From assembly GCF_000424325.1 (NCBI RefSeq), contig NZ_KE384163.1, forward strand, positions 28,521 through 92,520: a stretch of DNA of 64,000 nucleotides. Direction: 5' to 3'. This DNA is from [Clostridium] clostridioforme AGR2157. GTDB lineage: Bacteria > Bacillota > Clostridia > Lachnospirales > Lachnospiraceae. Both the position numbers and the translations under genes were made by a program. The notes beneath the pieces are model-generated. The model was not told the origin of the DNA. It saw only the letters and a list, made by a program, of their open reading frames with translations, and searched no databases. This document shows, piece after piece, positions 52,503 through 61,126 of this stretch. The first letter of the stretch is position 1. Each line of letters begins with the position of its first letter.

Positions 52503-52836
52503 GAGACAGACAGGCAGCCGTTATGAGGAAACAGCGGCTGCTTTTTTAACAAGTAAGGGTTACCGCGTGCTGGAACGGAATTTCCGGTGCCGTCAGGGAG
52601 AAATTGATTTGATTTGCCGCCATGGCAGATATCTTGTTTTCGCAGAGGTAAAATACCGCTCCGGGCTGTCCAAGGGAAGCCCGGCAGAGGCTGTTGGCGC
52701 AAGGAAGCAGGAGCGGATACGGCGGGCCGCGGCCTTTTATCTGTACAGCCATGGAATGGGCGAGGATGTTCCCTGCCGGTTTGACGTGGTGGGAATCCTG
52801 GGCAGTGACATTGAGCTGATACAGGATGCATTTTGA
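52495..52836 (+). CDS. yraN: YraN/UPF0102 nuclease-fold protein
   Basis: A 113-aa protein with the restriction-endonuclease-like pattern GEIDLICRHGRYLVFAEVKY (residues about 35-55: catalytic-type D and E-x-K) and the start RQTGSRYEETAAAFLTSKGY. Function is not settled; it may be a DNA-repair or recombination nuclease. It overlaps rnhB by 8 bp, and the longer upstream frame is inside rnhB. Confidence 0.92.
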   Translation: MNKRQTGSRYEETAAAFLTSKGYRVLERNFRCRQGEIDLICRHGRYLVFAEVKYRSGLSKGSPAEAVGARKQERIRRAAAFYLYSHGMGEDVPCRFDVVGILGSDIELIQDAF

Positions 52837-52857
52837 ATATAAGGAGGCAATGGTGTT

Positions 52858-53712
52858 ATGGATATAAATTGGAGCTATAAGAACAAGTCTCACGTATTTG
52901 ACACAAAAGACAGTACAGGCGTTCCCTATCTCTCATTTAAGGCGTTGGATGATACCGGACTGGCAGTCAATGGTTTTTCCACCCGCATGGGCGGAGCCAG
53001 CAGGGGAAAGTTCTCCACTATGAATTTCTCTTACAGCAGGGGAGACGCGGCGGAAGATGTGCTGGAAAACTTTACGCGTATGGCAGCTGCTCTGGGAGTG
53101 GAGCGGGACCGCATGGTGGTGTCCCACCAGACCCATACGGTCAACCTGCGCAGGGTGACACAGGAGGATGCGGGAAAGGGCGTTGTAAGGGACAGGGATT
53201 ACAGGGACATCGACGGCCTGATTACCGATGTGCCGGGGCTAACCCTGGTGACCTTTTATGCGGACTGTGTGCCCCTGTACCTGCTGGACCCGGTGAACAG
53301 GGCCATCGGGCTCAGCCACTCCGGATGGAGGGGGACGGTTAAACGCATGGGCCAGGTGACGGTGGATGCCATGAAGGAAGCCTTTGGCACAAAGCCGGAG
53401 GATCTGATTGCGTGTGTGGGTCCCAGCATCTGCCGGGACTGCTTTGAAGTGGGCGGTGAAGTGGCGGAGGAATTCAGGGAAGTTTTTGGGCCGGAACATT
53501 GGGAAGAACTGTATTGCCGGGGAAAAAGGCCTGGAAAGTACCAGCTGGATTTGTGGAAGGCCAATGAAATCATTTTTCGTGAGGCAGGCATACGCCGGGA
53601 GAATATCCATATCACTAACATCTGCACCATGTGCAACAGCGATTACCTCTTTTCGCACAGGAAAGCGGGGGAGGAGCGGGGGAACCTGGCAGCGTTTCTG
53701 TGCCTTAAGTAG
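52858..53712 (+). CDS. pgeF: PgeF/YfiH-family multicopper-like purine nucleoside enzyme
   Basis: A 284-aa protein (DUF152/laccase-domain). The zinc-type site is visible in VVSHQTHTVN, FYADCVPLYLLD and LSHSGWRGTVKRM, and a C-terminal CNSDYLFSHRK. Members act as purine nucleoside phosphorylase/deaminase or editing enzymes for peptidoglycan. AAGGAGG precedes the ATG. Last gene of the rbgA-rnhB-yraN run; a bidirectional terminator follows. Confidence 0.93.
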   Translation: MDINWSYKNKSHVFDTKDSTGVPYLSFKALDDTGLAVNGFSTRMGGASRGKFSTMNFSYSRGDAAEDVLENFTRMAAALGVERDRMVVSHQTHTVNLRRVTQEDAGKGVVRDRDYRDIDGLITDVPGLTLVTFYADCVPLYLLDPVNRAIGLSHSGWRGTVKRMGQVTVDAMKEAFGTKPEDLIACVGPSICRDCFEVGGEVAEEFREVFGPEHWEELYCRGKRPGKYQLDLWKANEIIFREAGIRRENIHITNICTMCNSDYLFSHRKAGEERGNLAAFLCLK

Positions 53713-53806
53713 CATAATCTCCTGTATTCATTTAACCTTGGAAACGGGGCCCTGGCCCAGCCAAAGATGGAACAGTATTTTCAGGATGAGACATAGAGAG
53801 AAACAT

Positions 53807-53862
53807 AAAAAATGCACAGTCCCTTTCGGTGAGCATTTCGCTGCCATGGACTGTGCATTTTT
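53807..53862. terminator. Bidirectional terminator between pgeF and prs
   Basis: AAAAAATGCACAGTCC (from 53807) and GGACTGTGCATTTTT (53848-53862) form a 12-bp-plus stem flanked by A and T runs. It serves both the plus-strand pgeF unit and the minus-strand prs gene. Confidence 0.85.
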
Positions 53863-53894
53863 GTACATTGATTTTCTGCATGGGTGACAGGACT

Positions 53895-55103
53895 TTACAC
53901 AAGCTTCTGGAAATACTCGTATCCGCCGTTCTGATGCTTCTGGACCAGCTTCTGAATCTTCTCCGTGGGAGAGAGGGAGGCGCTGATGGAGCGGTCGTGA
54001 TTCAGGGAGTTGATGATAGCGGCCAGGTATTTGCTCATGTCGGCTTCCAGATACCACTCCCTGTCAATCAGTTCCTGGGTGCGGTAATTCAGGTTGGTGG
54101 TGATGACATAATCCAGATATCCCTGGTGGTAGTACTCGTCAAATTTCTCAAGGCCGTTGGTGAAGAGACCGAAGGTGCAGCATACGATGACCTTGTCAGC
54201 CTTGTGTTCCTTTAACTCCTTGCAGGTATCCAGCATGCTTTCGCCGGAGGATATCATGTCGTCGATGATAAGTACGGTCTTGCCTTCTACGGAAGAACCC
54301 AGGAATTCATGAGCCACGATTGGGTTGCGTCCGTCAATTACCTGGGAATAATCCCTGCGCTTATAGAACATACCCATATCCACGCCCAGGTTGTTGGCAA
54401 GGTATACGGCGCGGTTCATGGCTCCCTCGTCCGGGCTGATGACCATTAAGTGTTCCTTGTCAATACGGATGTTGGAATCATGGGAAAAGAGGGCCTTTAC
54501 AAACTGATACGTGGGCATGAAATTGTCAAAGCCAATTAACGGGATGGCGTTCTGTACCCGCGGGTCGTGGGCGTCAAAGGTGATGATGTTTTCCACGCCT
54601 AAGGCTGCCAGTTCCTCTAAAGCCATGGCGCAGTCCAGAGACTCGCGTTTGCTGCGCTTGTGCTGGCGGCTTTCATATAGGAAGGGCATGACCACATTGA
54701 CCCTGTGGGCAGTGGCGGAGCAGGCCCCGATAATCCGCTTCAAATCCTGAAAATGGTCGTCCGGCGACATGTGGTTGGTATAACCGCTTACCGTATAGGG
54801 AATGCTGTAATTCATCACATCCACCATGACAAAAACATCTGTGCCCCTTACGGATTCATTGATGACGGCCTTGCCCTCGCCTGTTCCGAATCTGGGACAG
54901 CTGCAGTGAAGCAGATAGGAATCCACGTCGTAACCGCGGTAGTGAAGGTCCTCCTTGCGGCGCATCAGTTCCTCTATATCATTGCGCCTGAATTGTACAA
55001 TATGGTCGTTCACCTTGGCTGCAAGATTCTTACAGCTTTCCAGTGCGGCGATTTTTAAAGGCGCTACGGGAAGGGAATCTTTGAATACAAAATTGTTAGC
55101 CAT
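53895..55103 (-). CDS. prs: Ribose-phosphate pyrophosphokinase, long divergent form
   Basis: A 402-aa PRPP synthetase-type protein. It retains KRRDYSQVIDGRNP (ATP-site Arg and catalytic Lys), ISPDEGAMNRA (standard PDxGGxxRA), FDAHDPRVQNAIP (standard FDLHAxQIQ) and the PRPP loop VLIIDDMISSGESM (standard VDDMxDTAGT). It is about 85 residues longer than the classical 315-aa enzyme. It makes PRPP for nucleotide, His and Trp synthesis. The start has AAAGGAG upstream and its own promoter. No second prs is in the window. Confidence 0.88.
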   Translation of the reverse strand: MANNFVFKDSLPVAPLKIAALESCKNLAAKVNDHIVQFRRNDIEELMRRKEDLHYRGYDVDSYLLHCSCPRFGTGEGKAVINESVRGTDVFVMVDVMNYSIPYTVSGYTNHMSPDDHFQDLKRIIGACSATAHRVNVVMPFLYESRQHKRSKRESLDCAMALEELAALGVENIITFDAHDPRVQNAIPLIGFDNFMPTYQFVKALFSHDSNIRIDKEHLMVISPDEGAMNRAVYLANNLGVDMGMFYKRRDYSQVIDGRNPIVAHEFLGSSVEGKTVLIIDDMISSGESMLDTCKELKEHKADKVIVCCTFGLFTNGLEKFDEYYHQGYLDYVITTNLNYRTQELIDREWYLEADMSKYLAAIINSLNHDRSISASLSPTEKIQKLVQKHQNGGYEYFQKLV

Positions 55104-55154
55104 GATAGCTTTACTCCTTTGAAATCATCATTTGTTTGAAAATATCACATATGA

Positions 55155-55183
55155 TTTATACCATTTCCATCTGACCGGGTCAA
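55155..55183 (-). promoter_or_regulatory. Promoter of prs
   Basis: On the minus strand TTGACC (55183-55178), 17-bp spacer, TATAAA (55160-55155), about 50 bp before the start codon. Confidence 0.7.
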
Positions 55184-55252
55184 GGGGTTGGTATAATTTC
55201 GTCAAAAAAAACAAAATATTTTCAGAAACATTTTTAGAAAATTAACTTTGCA

Positions 55253-55281
55253 TTTACAAAAATAAGTTATATTGCTATGAT
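55253..55281 (+). promoter_or_regulatory. Promoter of the DUF6472-der unit
   Basis: TTTACA (55253-55258), 17-bp spacer, TATGAT (55276-55281), about 90 bp before the small Cys-rich gene. Confidence 0.5.
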
Positions 55282-55372
55282 AGAGGTTAATAAGAAAGTG
55301 CTTTACAAGTCAGGTCCGGTATAGTAAAATCAAGCGGATGCGAAGAATTTGTGTTAAAGGATATGTATTCAG

Positions 55373-55567
55373 ATGAAAACGGGAAAGAACAGAAAGACCA
55401 GCTGCGAGTGCTGCGGCAATTACGTATATGATGAGGAAAATGATTACTATATCTGTGAAGTGAATCTGGATGAGGATGAGATGGGGCGCTTTTTGAGAGG
55501 TACCGTAAGCGCATGTCCTTATTACCAGTCCGATGATGAGTACCGGATTGTGCGCAGGCAGATGTGA
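55373..55567 (+). CDS. Small Cys-rich DUF6472-type protein
   Basis: A 64-aa protein with CECCGNYVYDEENDYYICEV and a C-terminal ACPYYQSDDEYRIVRRQM. The cysteines (C-x-C-C ... C ... C) suggest a small metal-binding fold. I recall such sequences as DUF6472, common in Lachnospiraceae; no function is known. It precedes der by 32 bp and probably shares its transcript. Confidence 0.8.
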   Translation: MKTGKNRKTSCECCGNYVYDEENDYYICEVNLDEDEMGRFLRGTVSACPYYQSDDEYRIVRRQM

Positions 55568-55599
55568 CGGAAGGTCATTGATGAGGAGGATATAAAAAC

Positions 55600-56928
55600 A
55601 TGAGTAAACCAATAGTTGCAATCGTAGGCAGGCCCAATGTGGGAAAGTCTACGTTGTTTAATGTCATAGCAGGAGATACCATTTCCATTGTAAAGGACAC
55701 GCCGGGAGTGACCAGGGACCGCATTTATGCGGACTGCGACTGGCTGAATATGAATTTTACGCTGATTGACACCGGCGGCATTGAGCCGGATTCCAAGGAT
55801 ATCATCCTGTCCCAGATGCGGGAGCAGGCGGAGATTGCCATTTCCACCGCGGATGTGATTATTTTCATCGTGGATGTGCGCCAGGGACTGGTGGACGCGG
55901 ATTCCAAGGTGGCTGATTTGCTGCGCAAGTCCCACAAGCCGGTGGTGCTGGCTGTGAACAAGGTGGACAGCGTTGCCAAGTACGGCAATGACGTCTACGA
56001 GTTTTACAACCTGGGAATCGGAGAGCCCATCGCCGTGTCGGCTGCATCACGGCTGGGAATCGGTGATTTGCTGGACGAGGTGGTGAAGCACTTTGACTCG
56101 GAGCAGATGGAGGAAGAGGAGGACGAGCGGCCAAGGATTGCCGTGGTAGGCAAGCCGAATGTGGGAAAGTCTTCCATTATAAATAAGCTTCTGGGTGAGA
56201 ACCGAGTCATTGTGTCGGATATAGCGGGCACCACCAGGGATGCGGTGGATACGGAGGTTATCCATGAAGGCACTCCCTATGTATTCATAGATACGGCCGG
56301 TCTGCGCCGCAAGAGCAAGATAAAGGAAGATCTGGAGCGCTACAGCATCATCCGCACCGTGTCCGCCGTGGAACGGGCCGATGTGGTGGTTGTGGTTATA
56401 GACGCAGCGGAAGGCGTCACGGAGCAGGATGCCAAGATTGCCGGAATCGCCCATGAGAGGGGCAAGGGAATCATCGTGGCCGTGAATAAATGGGATGCCA
56501 TTGAGAAAACGGACAAGACCATATACGAATATACCAGGAAAATCAAGGAGGTCCTGTCCTTCATCCCTTACGCGGAATTCCTCTTTATATCCGCGGCAAC
56601 GGGACAGCGTCTCACCAAGCTTTTTGAGATGATTGACGTGGTGCGCCAGAACCAGAATCTGAGAGTGGCCACCGGCGTTCTCAACGAAATCATGACAGAG
56701 GCAGTGGCCATGCAGCAGCCGCCTTCCGACAAGGGAAAACGGCTTAAGATTTACTATATGACCCAGGTGGCGGTAAAGCCTCCTACCTTTGTTATCTTTG
56801 TCAATGACAAGGAGCTGATGCATTTTTCTTATACCAGGTATTTGGAGAACCAGATCAGAAATGCCTTCGGCTTTAAGGGGACATCTTTAAAATTCCTTGT
56901 CAGGGAACGAAAAGGAAAAGAGCAGTAA
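55600..56928 (+). CDS. der: Ribosome-associated GTPase Der (EngA)
   Basis: A 442-aa essential 50S assembly factor with two tandem GTPase domains: GRPNVGKST with DTGGIEP and NKVD; then GKPNVGKSS with [11 protein letters not shown] and NKWD. A C-terminal KH-like domain follows (about 350-440). Strong GAGGAGG upstream. plsY follows after 24 bp. Confidence 0.97.
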   Translation: MSKPIVAIVGRPNVGKSTLFNVIAGDTISIVKDTPGVTRDRIYADCDWLNMNFTLIDTGGIEPDSKDIILSQMREQAEIAISTADVIIFIVDVRQGLVDADSKVADLLRKSHKPVVLAVNKVDSVAKYGNDVYEFYNLGIGEPIAVSAASRLGIGDLLDEVVKHFDSEQMEEEEDERPRIAVVGKPNVGKSSIINKLLGENRVIVSDIAGTTRDAVDTEVIHEGTPYVFIDTAGLRRKSKIKEDLERYSIIRTVSAVERADVVVVVIDAAEGVTEQDAKIAGIAHERGKGIIVAVNKWDAIEKTDKTIYEYTRKIKEVLSFIPYAEFLFISAATGQRLTKLFEMIDVVRQNQNLRVATGVLNEIMTEAVAMQQPPSDKGKRLKIYYMTQVAVKPPTFVIFVNDKELMHFSYTRYLENQIRNAFGFKGTSLKFLVRERKGKEQ

Positions 56929-56952
56929 GTGTAAGGAAAGGGGGATTAAGGA

Positions 56953-57594
56953 GTGGAACAGATTATATGTTTGGTTATGGGATATGTCTTTGGTTTATTC
57001 CAGACCGGTTTCGTTTACGGCAAGTCCAAGGGAATTGATATACGCCAGCACGGCAGCGGCAATTCGGGGAGCACCAACGCACTGCGCGTCATGGGAGTAA
57101 AGGCAGGTCTCATTGTATTCATGGGTGATTTCCTGAAGACGGTGATACCCTGCTTCCTGGTAAGGATTCTTTTCCGGTCCCAGCCGGGGTATACCTATGT
57201 GCTGATACTCTGTACGGGCTTCGGCGTCATATTGGGCCATAATTTTCCTTTTTATCTTAAGTTTAGGGGCGGGAAGGGAATTGCGGCAACAGCAGGCATC
57301 ATGTTTTCACTGGACTGGCGGCTGACAGCGGTCTGTCTGCTGGCCTTTGTACTCATCGTGGCAGTGACCAGGTATGTGTCCCTGGGCTCTCTGGTCGTGT
57401 CCGCCATCTTCCTGTGCTGGAACATCTATTTCGGCCATTTGGGGGCTTACGGACTCGTGCCCGAGGCCAGACCCCAGTTCTACGCTGTTTCCGCGGTGAT
57501 TGCGGCCATGGCTTTCTGGAGACACAGGGCGAATATCGTCAGGCTGGTACAGGGCAGGGAGAACAAGGTAGGCGCTAAGAAAAAGACAGAGTAA
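56953..57594 (+). CDS. plsY: Acyl-phosphate:glycerol-3-phosphate acyltransferase PlsY
   Basis: A 213-aa membrane enzyme for the first step of phospholipid synthesis. Motifs are GSGNSGSTNALRVMG (about 35-49), GHNFPFYLKFRGGKGIA and a C-terminal WRHRANIVRLVQGRE; five hydrophobic segments. It starts at GTG 56953 with AAGGGGG upstream. The next gene, gpsA, supplies its glycerol-3-phosphate substrate. Confidence 0.95.
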   Translation: MEQIICLVMGYVFGLFQTGFVYGKSKGIDIRQHGSGNSGSTNALRVMGVKAGLIVFMGDFLKTVIPCFLVRILFRSQPGYTYVLILCTGFGVILGHNFPFYLKFRGGKGIAATAGIMFSLDWRLTAVCLLAFVLIVAVTRYVSLGSLVVSAIFLCWNIYFGHLGAYGLVPEARPQFYAVSAVIAAMAFWRHRANIVRLVQGRENKVGAKKKTE

Positions 57595-57637
57595 TATACA
57601 AAGGACAGTAAAAAAACAATTAATGGACGGTGAGGTT

Positions 57638-58651
57638 ATGGCATCAATCGGTGTAATCGGCTCAGGCACATGGGGCACGGCCCTGTCAGTTTTACTTAAC
57701 GGCAATGGACATACGGTACAGATATGGTCCGCCATCCCACAGGAGATAGCGGAACTAAAGGAGACACGTATCCACCGTAATCTTCCGGAGGCAAGGCTCC
57801 CGGAAGCAATCGGGCTTACGGAAGACCTTGAGGAGGCCATGAGGGATAAAGACCTTCTGGTACTTGCTGTTCCCTCGGTTTTTGTGAGGCAGACATCACA
57901 AAGGATGAAGCCCTACATAAAGCAGGGCCAGGTGATAACCAACGTGGCAAAGGGAATCGAGGAGAAGAGCCTCATGACCCTGTCCCGGATTATTGAGGAG
58001 GAGCTGCCGGAGGCAGAGGTGACAGTCCTTTCAGGGCCCAGCCATGCGGAGGAAGTGAGCAGGGGCCTTCCCACCACATGTGTGGCAGGCGCCCATAAAC
58101 GCTGCGTGGCTGAATTTGTCCAGGGAATCTTCATGAGCGAAGTGTTCCGCGTGTATACCAGCCCGGATGTGCTGGGAATCGAGCTGGGCGGCGCTCTTAA
58201 GAATGTGATTGCCCTGGCTGCCGGTATGGCCGACGGTCTGGGATACGGTGACAACACCAAGGCTGCTCTCATTACCAGGGGAATCGCGGAGATATCCCGC
58301 CTGGGCATTGACATGGGCGGACGGATGGAGACATTTGCCGGACTTACAGGCATCGGGGACTTGATTGTAACCTGTGCCAGCATGCACAGCCGCAACCGCA
58401 GGGCAGGCATACTGATTGGCCAGGGCCGTACCATGGAGGAAGCCATGGCAGAGGTAAAGATGGTGGTGGAGGGCGTATATTCCGCCAAGGCGGCTCTGGC
58501 GCTGTCACAGCAGTACAAGGTGTCCATGCCAATCGTGGAACAGGTCAATGCCATCCTGTTCGGAGGCATGCCGGCAAAGGAAGCGGTCCTGGAGCTGATG
58601 CTCAGGGATAAGCGTATCGAAAACTCGGATTTGGAGTGGGCAGAGGAATAA
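57638..58651 (+). CDS. gpsA: Glycerol-3-phosphate dehydrogenase [NAD(P)+]
   Basis: A 337-aa cytosolic enzyme that reduces dihydroxyacetone phosphate to glycerol-3-phosphate. The cofactor motif is IGVIGSGTWGTAL at the N-terminus. NVAKGIEEKSL, SGPSHAEEV, the catalytic-Lys segment ELGGALKNVIALAAG and NTKAALITRG follow. ATG 57638 after GGTGAGG is preferred over ATG 57623, which lacks a site. It pairs with plsY in lipid synthesis. Confidence 0.95.
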   Translation: MASIGVIGSGTWGTALSVLLNGNGHTVQIWSAIPQEIAELKETRIHRNLPEARLPEAIGLTEDLEEAMRDKDLLVLAVPSVFVRQTSQRMKPYIKQGQVITNVAKGIEEKSLMTLSRIIEEELPEAEVTVLSGPSHAEEVSRGLPTTCVAGAHKRCVAEFVQGIFMSEVFRVYTSPDVLGIELGGALKNVIALAAGMADGLGYGDNTKAALITRGIAEISRLGIDMGGRMETFAGLTGIGDLIVTCASMHSRNRRAGILIGQGRTMEEAMAEVKMVVEGVYSAKAALALSQQYKVSMPIVEQVNAILFGGMPAKEAVLELMLRDKRIENSDLEWAEE

Positions 58652-58655
58652 AAAA

Positions 58656-58691
58656 TAGGGGAAAGGAACCAGAAATGGCGCCTTTCCCCTA
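58656..58691. terminator. Stem-loop after gpsA
   Basis: TAGGGGAAAGG and CCTTTCCCCTA form an 11-bp stem (58656-58666 with 58681-58691) with A runs on both sides. It has the T run on the minus strand, so as a plus-strand terminator it is unusual; it may act as an mRNA end stabiliser. Confidence 0.55.
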
Positions 58692-58781
58692 AAAAATAGC
58701 CTGTTTTTGGCGTATTATACCTGTTTTTACTCTAATTTTTCGGCGAATCATCGAAAATGCACCATAATTTTCATGAAACGA

Positions 58782-58810
58782 TTGACAAAACCACCCGGAC
58801 TACCTATAAT
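58782..58810 (+). promoter_or_regulatory. Consensus promoter of the liv operon
   Basis: TTGACA (58782-58787), 17-bp spacer, TATAAT (58805-58810): a full sigma-A consensus, 41 bp before livJ. It predicts very high expression of the binding protein. No clear CodY box was identified. Confidence 0.9.
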
Positions 58811-58851
58811 ATAGAAAGCTCTATATTTCAAGGCAAGAGGAGGAACTAATT

Positions 58852-60075
58852 ATGAAGAAGAGATTTTTAAGTCTGGGCCTGGCAGCCGTTATGGCTATGT
58901 CATTGACAGCATGCGGCGGTTCCAATACGGCAGATACCACAAAGGCAGCGGAGACCACTGCGGCAGATGCAAAAGCAGAGGGAAGCGAGGCGGCAGATAC
59001 CACTGCGGCAGGCGGCGTGTTCAAGATTGGCGGCATCGGCCCTGTGACCGGCGGTGCAGCTGTGTACGGCGTGGCTGTACAGCACGGCGCAGAACTGGCA
59101 GTAAAGGAAATCAATGAGGCCGGAGGAATAAACGGCGCACAGATTGAATTCAATTTCCAGGACGACGAGCATGACGCAGAGAAGTCTGTCAATGCTTATA
59201 ATACATTAAAGGACTGGGGGATGCAGGTGCTGATGGGCACGGTTACCTCCGCTCCATGTATCGCAGTTGCAGACAAGACCGCAGCTGACAACATGTTCCA
59301 GATTACACCATCCGGTTCCGCTGTAGAGTGTGCGGCTAACCCCAACGTATTCCGTATCTGCTTCTCCGATCCGGATCAGGGCACTGCATCCGCTAAGTAC
59401 ATAGGCGAGAACAAGCTGGCTTCCAAGGTTGCTGTTATCTATGACAGCTCCGACGTATATTCCAGCGGTATCTATGAGAAGTTCGCGGAAGAGTCCGCAA
59501 ACCAGGGCATCGAGATTGTTGCAGCAGAGGCGTTTACCGCTGACAGCAACAAGGATTTCTCCACCCAGTTACAGAAGGCTAAGGATGCGGGCGCTGAGCT
59601 GGTATTCCTGCCAATCTACTATACCGAGGCTTCCCTGATTCTTCAGCAGGCCAGCACCATGGGATTTGCTCCGCAGTTCTTCGGATGTGACGGTATGGAC
59701 GGTATCCTTCAGGTTGAGAATTTTGACACCAAGCTGGCAGAGGGACTTATGCTTCTGACACCATTCGCAGCAGATGCAACCGACGACCTGACCGTTAAGT
59801 TCGTAGACAGCTACAAGGCAGCTTACAACGAGGTTCCGGTTCAGTTCGCGGCAGACGCGTACGATGCAATCTACGCTATCAAGGCTGCCATTGAAGATGC
59901 CAATGTAACTCCTGACGCAGACGCCAGCACGATTTGCGACGCATTAAAGGCATCTATGCTGAACATCAAATTAGACGGCCTGACCGGTGAGGGCATGACC
60001 TGGACCGAGGACGGTGAGCCTCACAAGGCTCCAAAGGCTGTTAAGGTAGTGGACGGAGCTTACTCTGCAATGTAA
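58852..60075 (+). CDS. livJ: Branched-chain amino acid ABC transporter, binding lipoprotein
   Basis: A 407-aa lipoprotein. The signal peptide ends in the lipobox SLTAC (Cys about 21), a Thr/Ala/Glu-rich linker follows, and then a periplasmic-binding-protein type I fold (Peripla_BP_6). That fold has FKIGGIGPVTGGAAVYG, VKEINEAGGINGAQIEF, VTSAPCIAVAD and FGCDGMDGIL. It binds Leu, Ile, Val or a related amino acid outside the membrane. AAGAGGAGG lies before the ATG. Followed by livHMGF. Confidence 0.95.
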   Translation: MKKRFLSLGLAAVMAMSLTACGGSNTADTTKAAETTAADAKAEGSEAADTTAAGGVFKIGGIGPVTGGAAVYGVAVQHGAELAVKEINEAGGINGAQIEFNFQDDEHDAEKSVNAYNTLKDWGMQVLMGTVTSAPCIAVADKTAADNMFQITPSGSAVECAANPNVFRICFSDPDQGTASAKYIGENKLASKVAVIYDSSDVYSSGIYEKFAEESANQGIEIVAAEAFTADSNKDFSTQLQKAKDAGAELVFLPIYYTEASLILQQASTMGFAPQFFGCDGMDGILQVENFDTKLAEGLMLLTPFAADATDDLTVKFVDSYKAAYNEVPVQFAADAYDAIYAIKAAIEDANVTPDADASTICDALKASMLNIKLDGLTGEGMTWTEDGEPHKAPKAVKVVDGAYSAM

Positions 60076-60120
60076 TCAGCAGTCCTTTGAATCCGGCCAG
60101 AACCAACCAGAAAACCCAAC

Positions 60121-60152
60121 AGAGGGTTGTCACTATGACAACCCTCTTGTTT
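60121..60152 (+). terminator. Intercistronic stem-loop between livJ and livH
   Basis: AGAGGGTTGTCA (60121-60132) pairs perfectly with TGACAACCCTCT (60136-60147) around a 3-base loop, followed by TGTTT. It should act as a partial terminator or mRNA protector, giving more binding protein than permease. Confidence 0.75.
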
Positions 60153-60236
60153 ATAGAACGATATATGATATAATTTTGAATTATCTGTCGCTTTATAGCG
60201 ATAAACTAAAAAAACTTCAGACGAAGAGGTGTAGGT

Positions 60237-61118
60237 ATGGGCTTTATTAACTATTTAATTAACGGCATCAGCCTGGGCAGTGTATATGCCATAATCGCAC
60301 TTGGATATACAATGGTTTACGGCATTGCCAAGATGCTGAATTTCGCTCATGGCGATGTTATTATGATAGGCAGCTACGTGGTATTTATCACGGTCAGCAC
60401 AATGGGACTGCCGCCCATGGCGGGAGTTCTCCTTGCGGTGGCCGTATGTACGCTGTTGGGCATGACCATTGAACGGATTGCTTATAAGCCCCTGCGAGGC
60501 GCCTCTCCCCTTGCGGTTCTCATTACGGCAATCGGCGTCAGCTACCTGCTGCAGAACGTTGCCCTTCTTATCTTTGGGGCAGATACCAAGTCCTTCACCT
60601 CCGTGGTGACTCTGCCTGCCATCAAACTGGCGGGAGGAGAGATGACCATTACAGGGGAGACCATTGTCACCATCCTTTCCTGTATCATCATCATGATTGG
60701 ACTCACTGCATTTATCAACAAGTCCAAGGCCGGACAGGCCATGCTGGCGGTTTCCGAGGACAGGGGGGCGGCTACCCTCATGGGAATCAATGTAAACGGC
60801 ACCATTGCCCTTACATTTGCCATCGGTTCCGCGCTGGCTGCCATAGCGGGCGTGCTGCTCTGCTCCGCTTATCCGTCCCTTACACCTTATACTGGTTCCA
60901 TGCCGGGTATCAAGGCCTTTGTTGCGGCTGTATTCGGAGGAATCGGCTCCATTCCCGGTGCTTTCATCGGCGGTATCCTGCTGGGCGTCATTGAGATTCT
61001 GTCCAAGGCATACATATCCTCACAGATGTCAGATGCCATTGTGTTTTCCGTCCTGATTATCGTGCTTCTGGTGAAGCCTACCGGTATTCTGGGCAAGAAG
61101 ATTAATGAGAAAGTGTAG
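60237..61118 (+). CDS. livH: Branched-chain amino acid ABC transporter, permease LivH
   Basis: A 293-aa permease with about eight membrane segments and the LivH pattern GISLGSVYAIIALGYTMVYG, LNFAHGDVIMIG and FVAAVFGGIGSIPGAFIGG. It forms the channel with LivM. The start has AAGAGGTG upstream. The livM gene follows after 8 bp. Confidence 0.95.
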   Translation: MGFINYLINGISLGSVYAIIALGYTMVYGIAKMLNFAHGDVIMIGSYVVFITVSTMGLPPMAGVLLAVAVCTLLGMTIERIAYKPLRGASPLAVLITAIGVSYLLQNVALLIFGADTKSFTSVVTLPAIKLAGGEMTITGETIVTILSCIIIMIGLTAFINKSKAGQAMLAVSEDRGAATLMGINVNGTIALTFAIGSALAAIAGVLLCSAYPSLTPYTGSMPGIKAFVAAVFGGIGSIPGAFIGGILLGVIEILSKAYISSQMSDAIVFSVLIIVLLVKPTGILGKKINEKV

Positions 61119-61126
61119 GTGCCGGT

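Noticed and set aside
58656..58691. Stem-loop after gpsA considered as start of a minus-strand transcript end
   Set aside because: The T run is on the minus strand, but no minus-strand gene lies to its right, so a terminator for such a gene is not supported; kept only as a stem-loop.
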